Shown: positions 21,257 to 31,892, counted from the stretch's first letter. The stretch: DNA of 64,000 bases from Nitzschia sp. DOCU1 (GCA_951394045.1 OX595986.1:1488001-1552000), one strand, 5' to 3'. A program made the numbers and translations. The notes: a model not told the origin generated them from the letters alone.

Positions 21257-22374
21257 GTTTAGGTTGTTTCTGGTTTTTGGCAAAGAAAGAAAAAGATGAG
21301 CAAAAGTGGACGGACGAAAGTAGATCGTCGGAAATAATGAGACCGTTCAGCGACAAGAAATCGAGAATCGAATGATGGATGAACAAATCCGACATCCTAG
21401 TACGCGAAACCGTTCTTTACTAGGCCCTGCCGACTTTTCCAAGATTGCAATCTGTGCTCTTCTAGCAATAGTTCGAAGCTATTTTGACGAATTGAGCGTT
21501 AATGTCTCCGTTATTTTCGGAGGGTGGTCGGAACCTCTTTTATGTGTGCGGATTCCCCCGCCATCCACGGGATACCGGCAGGTACACCAGGTCCACACAG
21601 GCGGAATGTAAAGAAGAACTGTGATTCAAGAACTCTCCGAAACCTAACGACAAATCTATATGGGAAAATGAAGGGCACGAATCGTGTATCGGTATGTGTA
21701 CCTGGTACTTTGAGTATCATAGTGAAATATGATACTTCGTCGCTCGTTTTCTCTTTCTTCCAGAAAGGAATTGAGAGCGATTGTTCATACGTTATTTTCG
21801 AATGTCGGTCGGCAACACTTTCATGCTGTTTTGCCGACTGCCAAGCTATGCACGATTCCTGAATCAAGGAAAAAGATGCAGACACGAAGAAAGGGTATTC
21901 TACAAACCTACGACCAACGACTCAACTCTTAGTAAAATGAAGAACAACGACACTCCTCTACCCCGCCCGGCGGTACTACGATAAGTCAGGATTACTGCTA
22001 TGAAAAAGGAGGTGGCCGTGGGAGAAGGAGGATGCCGTTAGGAGTAGTGGAATATTTCGTTCTCTCCTTTTTTATACTCAAAGATAAACGGCAGCGGCTC
22101 TACTAGTAGACATTACTTGATCCAACGCAGACTATGGCGACGTGAAGTATTGTTGGCCCGGTGCGACCGCCGGTAGTAGTAGTTTTCGTGCTATTAGTAG
22201 CAATGTTTACGTGGATAGCTGCAAAGTTTTCTTTACATACTCTGGCAAGTGGTCTTATAGTATTTGACGCATTTTGTCTCCATGCGGGTCGTCTTTTTTC
22301 TTGTTGTTTTAACCTCCATGGGGTGCGTTTGATTGCAGCACAGATTAATAGCAGCAGTAGTTAGGGTTCGCGGT
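21257..22374. other. SIT-B 5' flank, no gene seen
   Basis: About 1.1 kb, some 700 bp longer than the matching flank of SIT-A. A plus-strand and a minus-strand frame overlap at 21510-21885 but neither looks like a known protein. A TACCTGGTA sequence and an ATCATAGTGAAATATGAT inverted repeat lie near 21695-21735. Confidence 0.4.
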
Positions 22375-22696
22375 AAGCTGCTCGTTCTTCCTTGGTGAGA
22401 AGAACCGTATGTGGATGGATACCTGCCCTTGGTAAGAAGAACGGTACTATCAGGCATGAGGATACGCTCGATGCGTTCTCCTAATTTGGCGGTGATCTCC
22501 ACCACAAAAAGATGGAGAAGTGTTGCAAGAGAATCCCGTAGCTTTACCCCATTGCATTAGCTCTCTAGAGTTAGTCCGTGAGTCCACGATATCTAAATTG
22601 TGTCGCCTTAACATTTTCAGTCCGGTCAGAGATTGCGTTTTGGCATCCAACGATGCCATCCACCAAGGCGTCTGGATCTCCATTGGCCTCGTTGAT
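22375..22696. repeat. Direct repeat, copy 2 (5' end of ELP5)
   Basis: Second copy of the 19131-19433 repeat. It has the two internal GGTRAGAAGAAC units (starting 22394 and 22431) in a slightly shorter spacing. The repeat ends inside the ELP5 coding frame at codon 14-15. Confidence 0.85.
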
Positions 22697-23855
22697 TTCT
22701 CAGTGGTGCCATCAACAGCAACAAGCGCCAAAGCAGGAATCATCGGCCTTTGGTCAATCAAGAGCTACTAGATATCGAATACTCTTACAATCCACTAGGT
22801 CCTTGGAGACGCGTCTGCAGGCTGCTCAGTCATTATCGTCGATAATACGGGAGAAGTCGACTCTTGACGAAGAAGCCGTGTACCGCCGTGCTGGACTTCG
22901 AACTCCAGCCGAAACGGCCTTGCGAGAATTCTTTGTAGGACCCGCTGGGCTGGTCCGAATTTTGGAAATCGGAACAGAAGTACCGGGAGAGGGCTGCCAT
23001 GTTGTCTTTTTGCGGACTCAATCTAGAGAGTCGTTTATTCCGAAACAGCTGGAAGCCAAGATGACAATTCTGGACTGTAGTCAAGATCCTTGGGGGTGGG
23101 ACAGTGAGGAAGAAACTGCGAGTTCAGGAGAGAAAATTGATTCAAAGTTGTCGCTACGAAATCTATCTGAATTACTACTAGAGATCCGATCGGCGTGTGA
23201 AAATCAGGGAGACTTGCCTGTGCTTTTGGTGTGGGAATCGTTGGCGCCTTTGATTCTCGTGCACGGTTTGGATCAAACGCTTCGGTTTCTAGAGGCAGTC
23301 GATAGTAGTCGGCCAACAAAGAGCGGAGCAATCACTTGCCCAGTCCTCCAAGTATGGTCCATTCGAACGGAAACGTTGACGCCAGCCCAGCATGCACGCT
23401 TGGAAGACGCTGCCAACGCGCTTCTTTGCTCGTCTCGAGGAGAAATGACCTTGATGCGACAAGGAATTAGAGAAAAGGGAAACGTCATTCGAGATTTACT
23501 TCCGTTCCGATTGGTGGCGAAACAGGAACGTGGAGACGGCGGTACCTTGCCCTTTCGGCTGGAAGAACAGGGCGACCTCCCTGCGGAAAGCAACCAGAGC
23601 GAGACACCGGCGCTTGTGGACGAGTCTCAACCAGAAACCGAAACGCCCGCTGCAGGCGATGTCAAAATCAGTATCCCCAAGGCTGGAAGATCCAAAATTC
23701 AGCTTCGAATGGAATCAGATGACGAAGTCAAGGCTGCGCGATCACAAACGGAGTCTGAATCCAGCAACAATCTTCCTCGCATATACCTGCAAGACGATGA
23801 CCCCGAATTCGCTGATATGGATGAAGAGGATCCGGACGATGACCTTGATATTTGA
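22653..23855 (+). CDS. ELP5: Elongator complex protein 5
   Basis: Intronless, 400 aa from the ATG at 22653 (the frame before it has only a GTG). ELP5 with ELP4 and ELP6 forms the RecA-like hexamer of Elongator, which supports cm5U/mcm5U modification of the tRNA wobble uridine. Visible marks are a central RecA-fold-like core (TILDCSQDPWGWDS, LPVLLVWESLAPLILVHG, RLVAKQERGDGG) and the acidic tail EEDPDDDLDI, which is the standard ELP5 ending. No Walker motif is seen, as usual for this subunit. The first ~15 codons lie in the direct repeat, so the N-terminus may be lineage-specific. Confidence 0.75.
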   Translation: MPSTKASGSPLASLISQWCHQQQQAPKQESSAFGQSRATRYRILLQSTRSLETRLQAAQSLSSIIREKSTLDEEAVYRRAGLRTPAETALREFFVGPAGLVRILEIGTEVPGEGCHVVFLRTQSRESFIPKQLEAKMTILDCSQDPWGWDSEEETASSGEKIDSKLSLRNLSELLLEIRSACENQGDLPVLLVWESLAPLILVHGLDQTLRFLEAVDSSRPTKSGAITCPVLQVWSIRTETLTPAQHARLEDAANALLCSSRGEMTLMRQGIREKGNVIRDLLPFRLVAKQERGDGGTLPFRLEEQGDLPAESNQSETPALVDESQPETETPAAGDVKISIPKAGRSKIQLRMESDDEVKAARSQTESESSNNLPRIYLQDDDPEFADMDEEDPDDDLDI

Positions 23856-23924
23856 AATGGAGTCATCCGCAGATAATGTCAGGCGCAATAGTACCTCACG
23901 AGTTGCAATGGTCGTTCCGTCCAT

Positions 23925-24873
23925 CTAAAAGACGTCTCGTTGGCGAGCTGCTTCGATCGGCTTAGCATAAAAAGTGCCAACAATTCTGCTTTCCTCACGT
24001 CTCCACCCTGTATTCCAACCGGCTTGCCGAATCGTCACGATCCCTTCCTTGGATGACAACTGGCTGACACTCCCTCCAAAGCAAGGAAGCGAGAAGTATA
24101 GTCGACCCCCCGGAACAGAAATGTCGCTAGTTGTGACCGTGAGAAGCTGCCATTGTCATAATACGCATTGTCGAATATGTAGGCTAAACTCACCCGTAGT
24201 CTTGATCATCCTTGGTTCCATCAACTTCGAGATAAAATCGCACCGTGTACTTTCCACCTGCCGCTGCATCAATTCTATAGGCGCCGCCATGGCAATTCAT
24301 CATATCAAATCCTTCTCGCAGTCGAGCCGCCTTTGCCGAAGCCATCACGCACGTTTGAGAGCTTTTGCCTCCGAAATTGTCCTTCACCATTTTGTCAGCC
24401 TCGCTTTCCGAGGCGAACCGCGTCAGAAATTTAACATCGATCGAAAAGGGGATCCGTCTGCCACTGGCTCCCCACCGACGGTCCATCCAGGTTCCATCTT
24501 CTCTTCCAATATCAATATAGAGTCGATAGCCTACTCCTTCTTCCTCAATTTGTACTTGCCATGGTGACGACGTCGCTTTGGGTTCGCGCCCCGGCGTCGT
24601 ATTTCTCGAAACAGTCGTTTTGGTTGATGATTCTTTCTCGCCGATCTCCAGTCGTAGCTGGCGAGCTTTGGAAAGGAGTGCACTTGCCTCTTCTCGAAGT
24701 CTTTGCTGTTCATTGTCACCATCATTAGTCATGCGTTGATGACTGGTCGCAATTCCAGGGTAGGAATGCCGCCGCATCACGCTAGTGGTCGACGAGACGT
24801 AAAAACCGTGGACAGCGCCCTTCAAGCCCGAGGCCAGCACGAAGATCGAAAGGACGAAAGAGGAATGCATCAT
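23925..24873 (-). CDS. Unknown plastid-type protein
   Basis: Exon 1 is 24873-24194, exon 2 24126-23925, GTGAGT..CTAG intron, 293 aa. The N-terminus is a signal peptide (SSFVLSIFVLASGLKGAVHG) followed by Phe-Tyr, the Phe at the cleavage point being the hallmark of diatom plastid import. A Glu/Arg helical segment (RLREEASALLSKARQLRLEI) leads to a beta-rich domain (WQVQIEEEGVGYRLYIDIG, GRRIPFSIDVKFL) that ends in exon 2 with IVTIRQAGWNTGWRREESRIVGTFYA. I do not recognise the family. Its stop is 69 bp from the ELP5 stop, in convergent order. Confidence 0.7.
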
Positions 24874-25407
24874 GGTAGATTGGACACTTCGTCTCTCCCA
24901 AAAGTAGTATTATGAAATTGTATGAAAGGCAAAGGATGTCACAAAGCGATCTGCGTTGTCGTGAAACGGTGGTTGAGATGAAATGGTGGAAGCCTGCATG
25001 AGCACATCTGTTCTTCGTCATCATCGTGAAAACTCTCGCGTCAGCCGCACTTCTGCGTTGTCGCGGGGGGTCGGCAGGAAACTTTGTAGTCGCGCAGGTC
25101 GTCGATGAAGCTATGTATGTATGTAATGTATAGACACATCAGCCAAGATACATACGTACCGTCATCCCTCATCCTAATAGATCCCTCTACTACAAGTACC
25201 TCTAGAGAGCGTAACCCACCAGCCATATCGCTACGAGTCGTAGTGGTCCTTACTACTGGTAGAGAATAGGGAGGCTACCAGGTGCGCCATTATTCTTTCT
25301 ATATTATTTTAATAGTACAATGGCTTCATAACATTACTCATGCAATGATTCATTGAGTTGGAGAATCGAAACCCGGAGCTCTCAAAATACCAAGTTCGAT
25401 CGTTCGG
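24874..25407. other. Intergenic, no gene seen
   Basis: About 530 bp with ATGTATGTAATGTATAG-type simple sequence near 25112 and no coding-like frame. It should hold the promoter of the plastid-type gene and the 3' end of the B-lectin gene. Confidence 0.4.
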
Positions 25408-28044
25408 CTACGGTACTGCAACGAGAAGAAGGAGCAGTGCGGTGAGCCTGACAATAGAAATTCGATGGCCTGTGGGTGCAGAGGACTTCTTTTTCTCGTC
25501 CTCTTGCGATTCATTTGTTGGTTCGAGAGTTGGCGTCGCATTCAAGGGGACAAGTAAGTCTTCACTCCACACGACAGTCCCGTTCTCATTCATGATAGTC
25601 AGCATATCAAACTCGCAACGATCGAGCACTAGTTGATAGAAGCCACTGTCCGCACTGGCACCGGACTGCCAAATAGGCGACTCATCAAATTTTGTTATTC
25701 TCTTTGTAATGAGGTTGCCATCACCTTGTAGAGTTGTGTAATATACGTCGACGGTAGCCTGGAGCTGACCACTCTCCCAGAGCATTCGACCTGGCTCCTC
25801 TTGTGTCCCCTCCCAAAGCTCCAGGTTTCCAGTAATGTCTTGGTAGAGATAGTAGTCGTCTACCTCGATTTGTTCTTCGGTGTACAATACATCGCCTTGG
25901 ACCATTAATGATACGGGCTCGAGAAGACATCCCGGTTCCGGCTGTTGTGACGGAAAGACATCTGAAACAGGCACCTGGCTAGGCGGGTCAGAAAGTATTT
26001 GGGGCTCGGGGGTTTCGGCTAGCACTGTTGGTGGCTGCACAGAGGAGATCGGTGCTTGAGTGGAGGCTGCAACTGTTGGAGTGGGGGTTGGAATTGTTGG
26101 AATGGGGGCTGGAACTGATAAAATGGGGGCTGGAACTGTTGGAGTGGGGGTTGGAACTGATGAAATGGGTGCTGGTACTGACGGAAAATTCGTTGTTATT
26201 GGGTTCGGTACCGTGGGTATTGGACTGGGCGCCAGTGTAGCTGGTTGGGGCGAGGAGTAGCTCTCTTCTTTCCAAATCGAGGCACTTCCTTGGCTTGGGG
26301 TTCCACTAAGTACGGCAACGCCTCCTCCCTGGCCCGGACATTCGACGACAAACGAATATAGTCCCTCAGGATTGGTGGTAGAGGTCTTCCAGATCACAGT
26401 CGAATTCCCGTCTACTTGCACCCTCCATGTGATCAAATTGCTATCACCTTGCAATTTTGTGTAGTAGGTTGCACCATTAATTGCCTCGTTGATACCACTG
26501 TCCCAGAAAATAGTGCCGGGATACAGTGGTGACCCCGTCCAAATTTCAAGAGATCCATTGTCTCGTTGATAGAGAAAGAAGCCATCACGGATAACCCTTT
26601 CACCAGTTGAAATTTGATCGTTTGTTTGCAGAAAAGAAATGGGGCTGCAAGGTGCAGCGTCGGGATCCGGTACGTACAAACGGATGTCTGTGACGGATGC
26701 GCTTCCTTCGTAGACATTCGTGTAGAGGTCGCCAATAACGAAATAATCAGGATAAGCAGATCCAGCAGGCCATTGATCATACCAGATCTGGCTTCCAAAA
26801 TTCCAGTCGACCTGGCGAAGGTCACCGTTGAAGCTTCCATCGTATTCGTCGGATTTCACGTTGTAGTGCCAGATGGGTTCCTCATCTTCCACAAAGGGTC
26901 GGAAGAATCTGTATTTCTTGTATTCCACCCGCTTGAACCTACCACTAGCCTCGAGCGTGTAACCAGAGGCGTTTCTTTCGATAGCAAACGTGTAGTATTC
27001 ATCAGGCATCAGAAGATCGGGCGTCAATAGTTCGCCTGCAGATTGAACACCACGTGTTGCCTTGCCCCCATTGCAATCTGTGATAAAACGTTGGCTATTC
27101 CCTGCCAATCCACCTGGATTTGGTTCCCAGCTCGTAGGCAGGCCACTAATCCACATGTTTAATGTGATGAAAGTATCAGAATCGCTGTAGTTGTAGTATT
27201 CCTTTGTAATGGCATTGCAGACTTGTCCACCCGTTCCGCTGCCATATCGATCGGGATGCTGGCTAAAGCTATCCATCAACACCTTTCGACGGAAGTGCCA
27301 GAAATGGTTGTTTCGAGGAGCGGGATTCGCAAAGTCCACAATCGCTAGGAAGTGGAAACCGTTGTACGCAAACGGACCTGTTCGAACGCTTTGCCAGTCG
27401 CAGTAGGGTACGGAGGCATTGCCCGACCAACCCTCCGATCGACTTCCTTCACCCCATGGGTGCTGCGTTTTGCACCCATCCGGGCTGTATCCGTTGATTT
27501 TTCCATCTGAGCTAACGATGCTGCCACCACGTTTGCCTCCAAAGTCCAGCGCCGTAAGCTTATATTCGATGCGATACGCTTCTGGAAGGGGATTTGTAGG
27601 TCGCAGGATAACTCCCTGTTTATGATCCAAAGCCATCATCTTCAGCACATTTTTCTGCCGCTTATCACTTCCAATTGTTTCAATTTGAAGAGTAGGTGCG
27701 TTTTCAAGAATTCCGTTCTTATCAGAATCTCGAGTGGACAGAGATGCTGTCAGCCAACCGTCTGTACCCAGTGTGAACTCTTTGCGATATGTGTCGAACG
27801 AGTTCAGGGCCTCCGTAAACGCTGGTCCGTAGTCATTCTTATACCAGCCACCTGCGTCATCCATTATCGTATCAAATGGTTGCTGGTATGTTTCTAAGAA
27901 CCAATCCGTAGCACTTTCAGTCAGGGGCGTGGAAAAATCTTCTGCGTACAGCAACTTCCATTGCTGCTGCTGACTTGAAGAAAGGTGGGCATTGGACAAC
28001 ACGAGAAATGCCGATAACGGATAACGCCACTGTCCAAGAAGCAT
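25408..28044 (-). CDS. Secreted protein with two bulb-type (B-)lectin domains
   Basis: Intronless, 878 aa from the ATG at 28044; the upstream frame holds only a TTG. A signal peptide (YPLSAFLVLSNAHLSS) is followed by a ~430-residue N-terminal domain that is Trp/Tyr/Gly-rich (HPWGEGSRSEGWSG, GFHFLAIVDFANPAPRNNHFW) and looks like a concanavalin-type beta-sandwich such as a glycan-binding or glycosidase fold, family not identified. Two B-lectin domains lie at about 478-590 and 715-825, each with YYTKLQGDSNLITWR / YYTTLQGDGNLITKR, the QGDxNLI mannose-site type. They flank a Pro/Thr/Val-rich linker (592-690) of short repeats. The C-terminus is hydrophobic (IVRLTALLLLLVAVP) after a polar stretch, as in GPI-anchored proteins. 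Likely cell-wall or mucilage glycoprotein. Confidence 0.75.
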   Translation of the reverse strand: MLLGQWRYPLSAFLVLSNAHLSSSQQQQWKLLYAEDFSTPLTESATDWFLETYQQPFDTIMDDAGGWYKNDYGPAFTEALNSFDTYRKEFTLGTDGWLTASLSTRDSDKNGILENAPTLQIETIGSDKRQKNVLKMMALDHKQGVILRPTNPLPEAYRIEYKLTALDFGGKRGGSIVSSDGKINGYSPDGCKTQHPWGEGSRSEGWSGNASVPYCDWQSVRTGPFAYNGFHFLAIVDFANPAPRNNHFWHFRRKVLMDSFSQHPDRYGSGTGGQVCNAITKEYYNYSDSDTFITLNMWISGLPTSWEPNPGGLAGNSQRFITDCNGGKATRGVQSAGELLTPDLLMPDEYYTFAIERNASGYTLEASGRFKRVEYKKYRFFRPFVEDEEPIWHYNVKSDEYDGSFNGDLRQVDWNFGSQIWYDQWPAGSAYPDYFVIGDLYTNVYEGSASVTDIRLYVPDPDAAPCSPISFLQTNDQISTGERVIRDGFFLYQRDNGSLEIWTGSPLYPGTIFWDSGINEAINGATYYTKLQGDSNLITWRVQVDGNSTVIWKTSTTNPEGLYSFVVECPGQGGGVAVLSGTPSQGSASIWKEESYSSPQPATLAPSPIPTVPNPITTNFPSVPAPISSVPTPTPTVPAPILSVPAPIPTIPTPTPTVAASTQAPISSVQPPTVLAETPEPQILSDPPSQVPVSDVFPSQQPEPGCLLEPVSLMVQGDVLYTEEQIEVDDYYLYQDITGNLELWEGTQEEPGRMLWESGQLQATVDVYYTTLQGDGNLITKRITKFDESPIWQSGASADSGFYQLVLDRCEFDMLTIMNENGTVVWSEDLLVPLNATPTLEPTNESQEDEKKKSSAPTGHRISIVRLTALLLLLVAVP

Positions 28045-28869
28045 TGTGAATAATGTGTTGGTTTGAGAATTTACTCTTCGTTGATGAACGTAAGGAAGAG
28101 TAAAATGGTGTGGTTGGGTCGCTGTGTATTGTTGCAATTGTTTGTGAAAGCAAAATGTGAAGAGACGTTGGTGAGGATGAGGTTCGATGATATGCTTTGG
28201 AAAACGGCCTTTGAATTTTGTTAATGGTACCGGCTCCGCTCGGACATGTAAAGGACACAGTAAATGAGAAATAAGTTTAAAGCCCCTTCCGTTGGCAAAG
28301 GCACGAAGGTCTCAAGAACTATCGATCACTCTGAGCTGAGCGCGCGTGCTTGGAAAGGCGAGGCGGCCGGCCGGCTGTTGCTACATTTGACTTCTTTGAC
28401 CAAACCGGCAAGAGAAGAGCGCGCTTAAAAGCTTCCCGCCGCCGACTTTTGCTCTCCACTTAGGACGATACTGTTCTCCCAACGATAATTACTTAAGCAT
28501 CATTTTGTTCGGCGCGCGCCCGGCGACCATTCCTTCCCATACAAACACTATTTTGATTGCGCCAATCCTTTAAAAAACCCAGTTTGGGAGAACATTTACC
28601 CGTTGAATTTTCATGTGTATGTGTACTAAAGTCGGCATCAAAAGCCTCCAGGCGCGCAGATCGGCACGAACGGACAGCTTTCTTCCTTGGAGGTTCGTAT
28701 TGCTGCCATCGACCCATCCTCGACAGGCATAACAGGAAAAGGCGAAACACTGCACGAATCATCGGCCTTGCTTGTTCCTCATTCATCCCTCGATCCTCGC
28801 ATCTCCACTTCCTATCGATTGTCTAACTCGGCACCAACTTCACATTTTCCATTGACGAACAAGAAAGCC
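28045..28869. other. Divergent promoter region, B-lectin and NOX
   Basis: About 825 bp between two divergently read genes. Contains GGCGGCCGGCCGGC near 28368 and a TTTAAAGCC sequence near 28277. No coding-like frame apart from the NOX frame that extends upstream of its ATG without a start. Confidence 0.4.
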
Positions 28870-31361
28870 ATGTCGGCAACAGAATCAGAAGATGCTCTAT
28901 CGAGGGCTCAAACAATGGGTAGCCAGTGGTACAATCCGCTGACATTTTTACCCGCCTTTGTTTCAATGACAGGGTTGCAAGTTCGCTCTGCGGGTAATGG
29001 TAGTGATTCCGATGTATATTCAGTCACTGGTAGCCATGGTGGACATCGTGATGACAAAGGCATACAGAAACAATCGCAACCACGACAAGAGGACGGAACG
29101 ATCAGCGCAACTTCTACTCGCACGTCATCCGACGAAGGCGGTGATGACGCCTTTTGGGTTCAGCAGAATTTCTTTGTGGAGAATTGGTGTATGGCATGGT
29201 CCAAGCAAGGCTCTCTTCAGACGACGCCGAGTACCTGGCGGCGCATTCGTACTTTGGCAACCGACAAAGGATGCAGCGACGAAGAATCGAGCAGCCCCAA
29301 ACTCCTCGAGTGTCGTACCGTGAGAACGTTATCTTCCTTTCGCGCAAACATGAATGTATCCAGGGAAACTGTCCTTGCGCTCCAACTTCTATTTGAAGAA
29401 GTAGACACGAAACATTCGGGGACTCTTGACAAAGAAGAACTGTTGCTGTTTCTAAAAGAGTCGGCGGAACGTCAGAACTTGTTTGTAGATGAAATCATCC
29501 TGGAAATGGCCGTCAATTCGCTCGTAGAAAGCGTGGGGGGAGAAAGTGATGCTACCTATATCACCAAAGACGAGTTTCTGAAGATTTTTGAACAACATCC
29601 TGAGATGCTTGCTGCGTTCGACGATCAAATGGGACAATCAAAAAGAAGATTGCCTCGTGCAGACTCCGAGAGACGAGAAGAGGACTCGGACGAAGTTTGG
29701 AAGCATGCTACTGTCGGCTGGAAGAATCGACGACAGTACATTGCGTGGATCGTCGTCATGGTGGGGATCGGGTTGGCAATTGGTATTCATGCGTCAATCA
29801 AGTGGGCAAGGAACGAAGAGGCGATTCAAGTATTTGGGCAGTGTATCGTAGTTGCCCGAACTTGCGCTGCCCTTCTCAACTACTTGGCCGGACTCATCTT
29901 ACTGCCCATCGTCGCCAAGCACACCGTTCCCTTTGCATTTTTCTACAAGTACCTTCGATGGTTTCTTCCTCCAATCGAAGCATCCATGGATTTCCACATC
30001 CTTGTCGGAATTGCCTTTGCCATTTTGGCTACTACACACGTACTGGCGCATATATGTGACTTTAGCCTTGCCGTCGGTGCAGACGCGGAGGATCTCACCG
30101 CCCTCTTTGGTGACCAGGTGGCGGACTTACCAACGTCCAAGGGTGGGCGTATGAAGTATTTCCTTAGCCTTCGTGCTTCCTGGACGGGTATCTTGATGGT
30201 CATTTGTCTTGGGGCAGCGTATTGGGCCATTCGTGGCCGTCGTACCAACTTTAATCGCTTCTGGTACTTCCACCATCTGTTATTGGCGATGATCGTCCTT
30301 CTTTGCCTCCATGGTACTCAATCATTGCTTCAGCACTACCAGACCATATATTGGGTGGGCATTCCCATGTTACTCTACATGGTGCCACGCTTGTACCGAG
30401 AATTCCAGTGTGTCAAGTCGAAGGTGGTACTTGCGCAGACCCATGGAGATGTTGTTGATTTGCGTGTGCAAAAGCCAAAGTTCTGGCCTCGAAATCTTCA
30501 TCGCCCTGGCATGTACGCGTACATGAATGTCCCTGAGATATCTCGGTTCGAATGGCACCCCTTTACAATTTCGTCGTCGCCGGATCAAGATTTTATCGGC
30601 TTTCATATCAAGCAATCAGGGGATTGGACAAGGAAACTAGTCGAACTCTTCCGAGAAGAGGACGAAATGGTGGAGCGAAGTGAGGAAGGTTTGGCACTGA
30701 CCAAAAGGTCGATCCAAATTAAGATCCAAGGTCCACTTGGGGCTCCTTCGCAAGACTTCAAGAACCACGAAGTCGTCGTTTTGATTGGTGCTGGAATGGG
30801 CGTCACGGTATGTTGGGTTGTAGGTTGTGAGGGGTTCGAATGCTGTCGATGCTCATGTCTAACATTGTATGTCTTGTTCCATGGCAGCCCATGATCAGCG
30901 TGATACGCTCCCTCTTGGTGGACCCTGGTAAAGTCAAGAAGGTCTTTTTCTATTGGACTATTCGAGATCAACTAAGTTGTTTCGCCGATCTGATGGAGGA
31001 GATTTACGAGAAGGACAAGGAGCAGATGATCGAGATCCGCCATTTTGTGACCTCGATCAAGAGGGACGGTCGTGACTTGGGAAGTATCTTGTTTCATCAT
31101 GCTGCCGATCAACTGCACGGAAAGACGGGAATGAACCTGTTCCTGGGTCATCGAACTAATTTCCCGGTGGCTATTGGACGACCAAACTGGAACCGAGAGC
31201 TACAACGCGCTGTACGAATCACTCGATTTTTGGAGGAGAAGGAATGTCATACGTTCTTGTGCGGACCTCAGAGAATGGCTGACGACGTGAAGCGAGAGAT
31301 TGTGAAACTTTCCATTCGTAATCCGGATGTGTACTTGTCGTTCACCAAGGAGACTTTTTGA
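28870..31361 (+). CDS. EF-hand NADPH oxidase (NOX family)
   Basis: Exon 1 is 28870-30807, exon 2 30888-31361, GTATGT..GCAG intron splitting GAGMGVT from PMISV, 803 aa. An EF-hand lies at about 175-205 (loop DTKHSGTLDKEE) with a weaker partner after it. Six-helix ferric-reductase domain: His pairs spaced H-x13-H (HILVG..TTH) and H-x12-H (HH..CLH), the NOX rather than plain ferric-reductase spacing. Then HPFTISSSP (FAD), GAGMGVTP (NADPH), FLCGP and a C-terminal FTKETF. Such enzymes pass electrons from NADPH across a membrane to oxygen, giving superoxide; the EF-hand suggests Ca2+ control. The ATG at 28870 is the first; TTG only upstream. Role in extracellular superoxide or stress signalling is inferred. 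Confidence 0.9.
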
Positions 31362-31892
31362 AGCATTTTCTTCTTGTTGAGTCGTCTTCAAAAGAGGGCC
31401 GTCGGGTACAGAAGAAGCATACTCCTGTGGGAGTATTAGATAGGTGGGGTGGGATGCCACATGTGCAACTCCCTCACTAATGAACTAGAAGAACAATAAG
31501 AGACACCCAACGTATACTTCTTTTGGCTCCGCGACTGTGGCCATAGGAATTCCACAACGTGATATCATCATAGCTACCGGTACTACGGTAGTTTATGTTC
31601 GACTAGTCGGACTTTCAGGAATTTGTGGGGCGGGGGAAAGCAGAAATAAAAGAGGGGTGATGGATCCCGTGCCCATGTTTGGGCGGGGCGTCGCGCGACA
31701 CCACCACACCGCGCGGAACGGCAAAGACTTCTTTCGAGGTTCGGCTTTTGTGCGGCGCCAGCGGCATCAAAAGCACAAACGTCAATCGGCTGGACCCCTT
31801 CCACCCTTTCATGTGTTTGTAGATTGTCTCTATCCTATTGATATCCAAGCTAATTCATCCCAAGAGTGGAGACGCATAGATAGTAATAGATC
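31362..31892. other. Intergenic with near-palindrome
   Basis: About 530 bp. TAGCTACCGGTACTACGGTAG at 31571-31591 resembles the CTACCGGTAG motif found elsewhere. No gene seen. Confidence 0.4.

Noticed and set aside
20111..21262. Long open frame antisense to SIT-B (and 17025-17840 antisense to SIT-A)
   Set aside because: It mirrors strongly biased codons of a highly expressed gene; the translation is Asp/His/Gly-rich low-complexity sequence and the sense strand has full SIT motifs.
23974..24567. 197-codon plus-strand frame over the plastid-type gene
   Set aside because: The minus strand gives a signal peptide, in-phase splice and conserved-looking tail; the plus frame spans the intron and starts at a non-conserved Met-like codon.
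30826..30850. GGTTCGAATGC tRNA T-loop-like sequence in the NOX intron
   Set aside because: No matching acceptor stem, D-arm or anticodon arm around it; it is inside a well-bounded intron.
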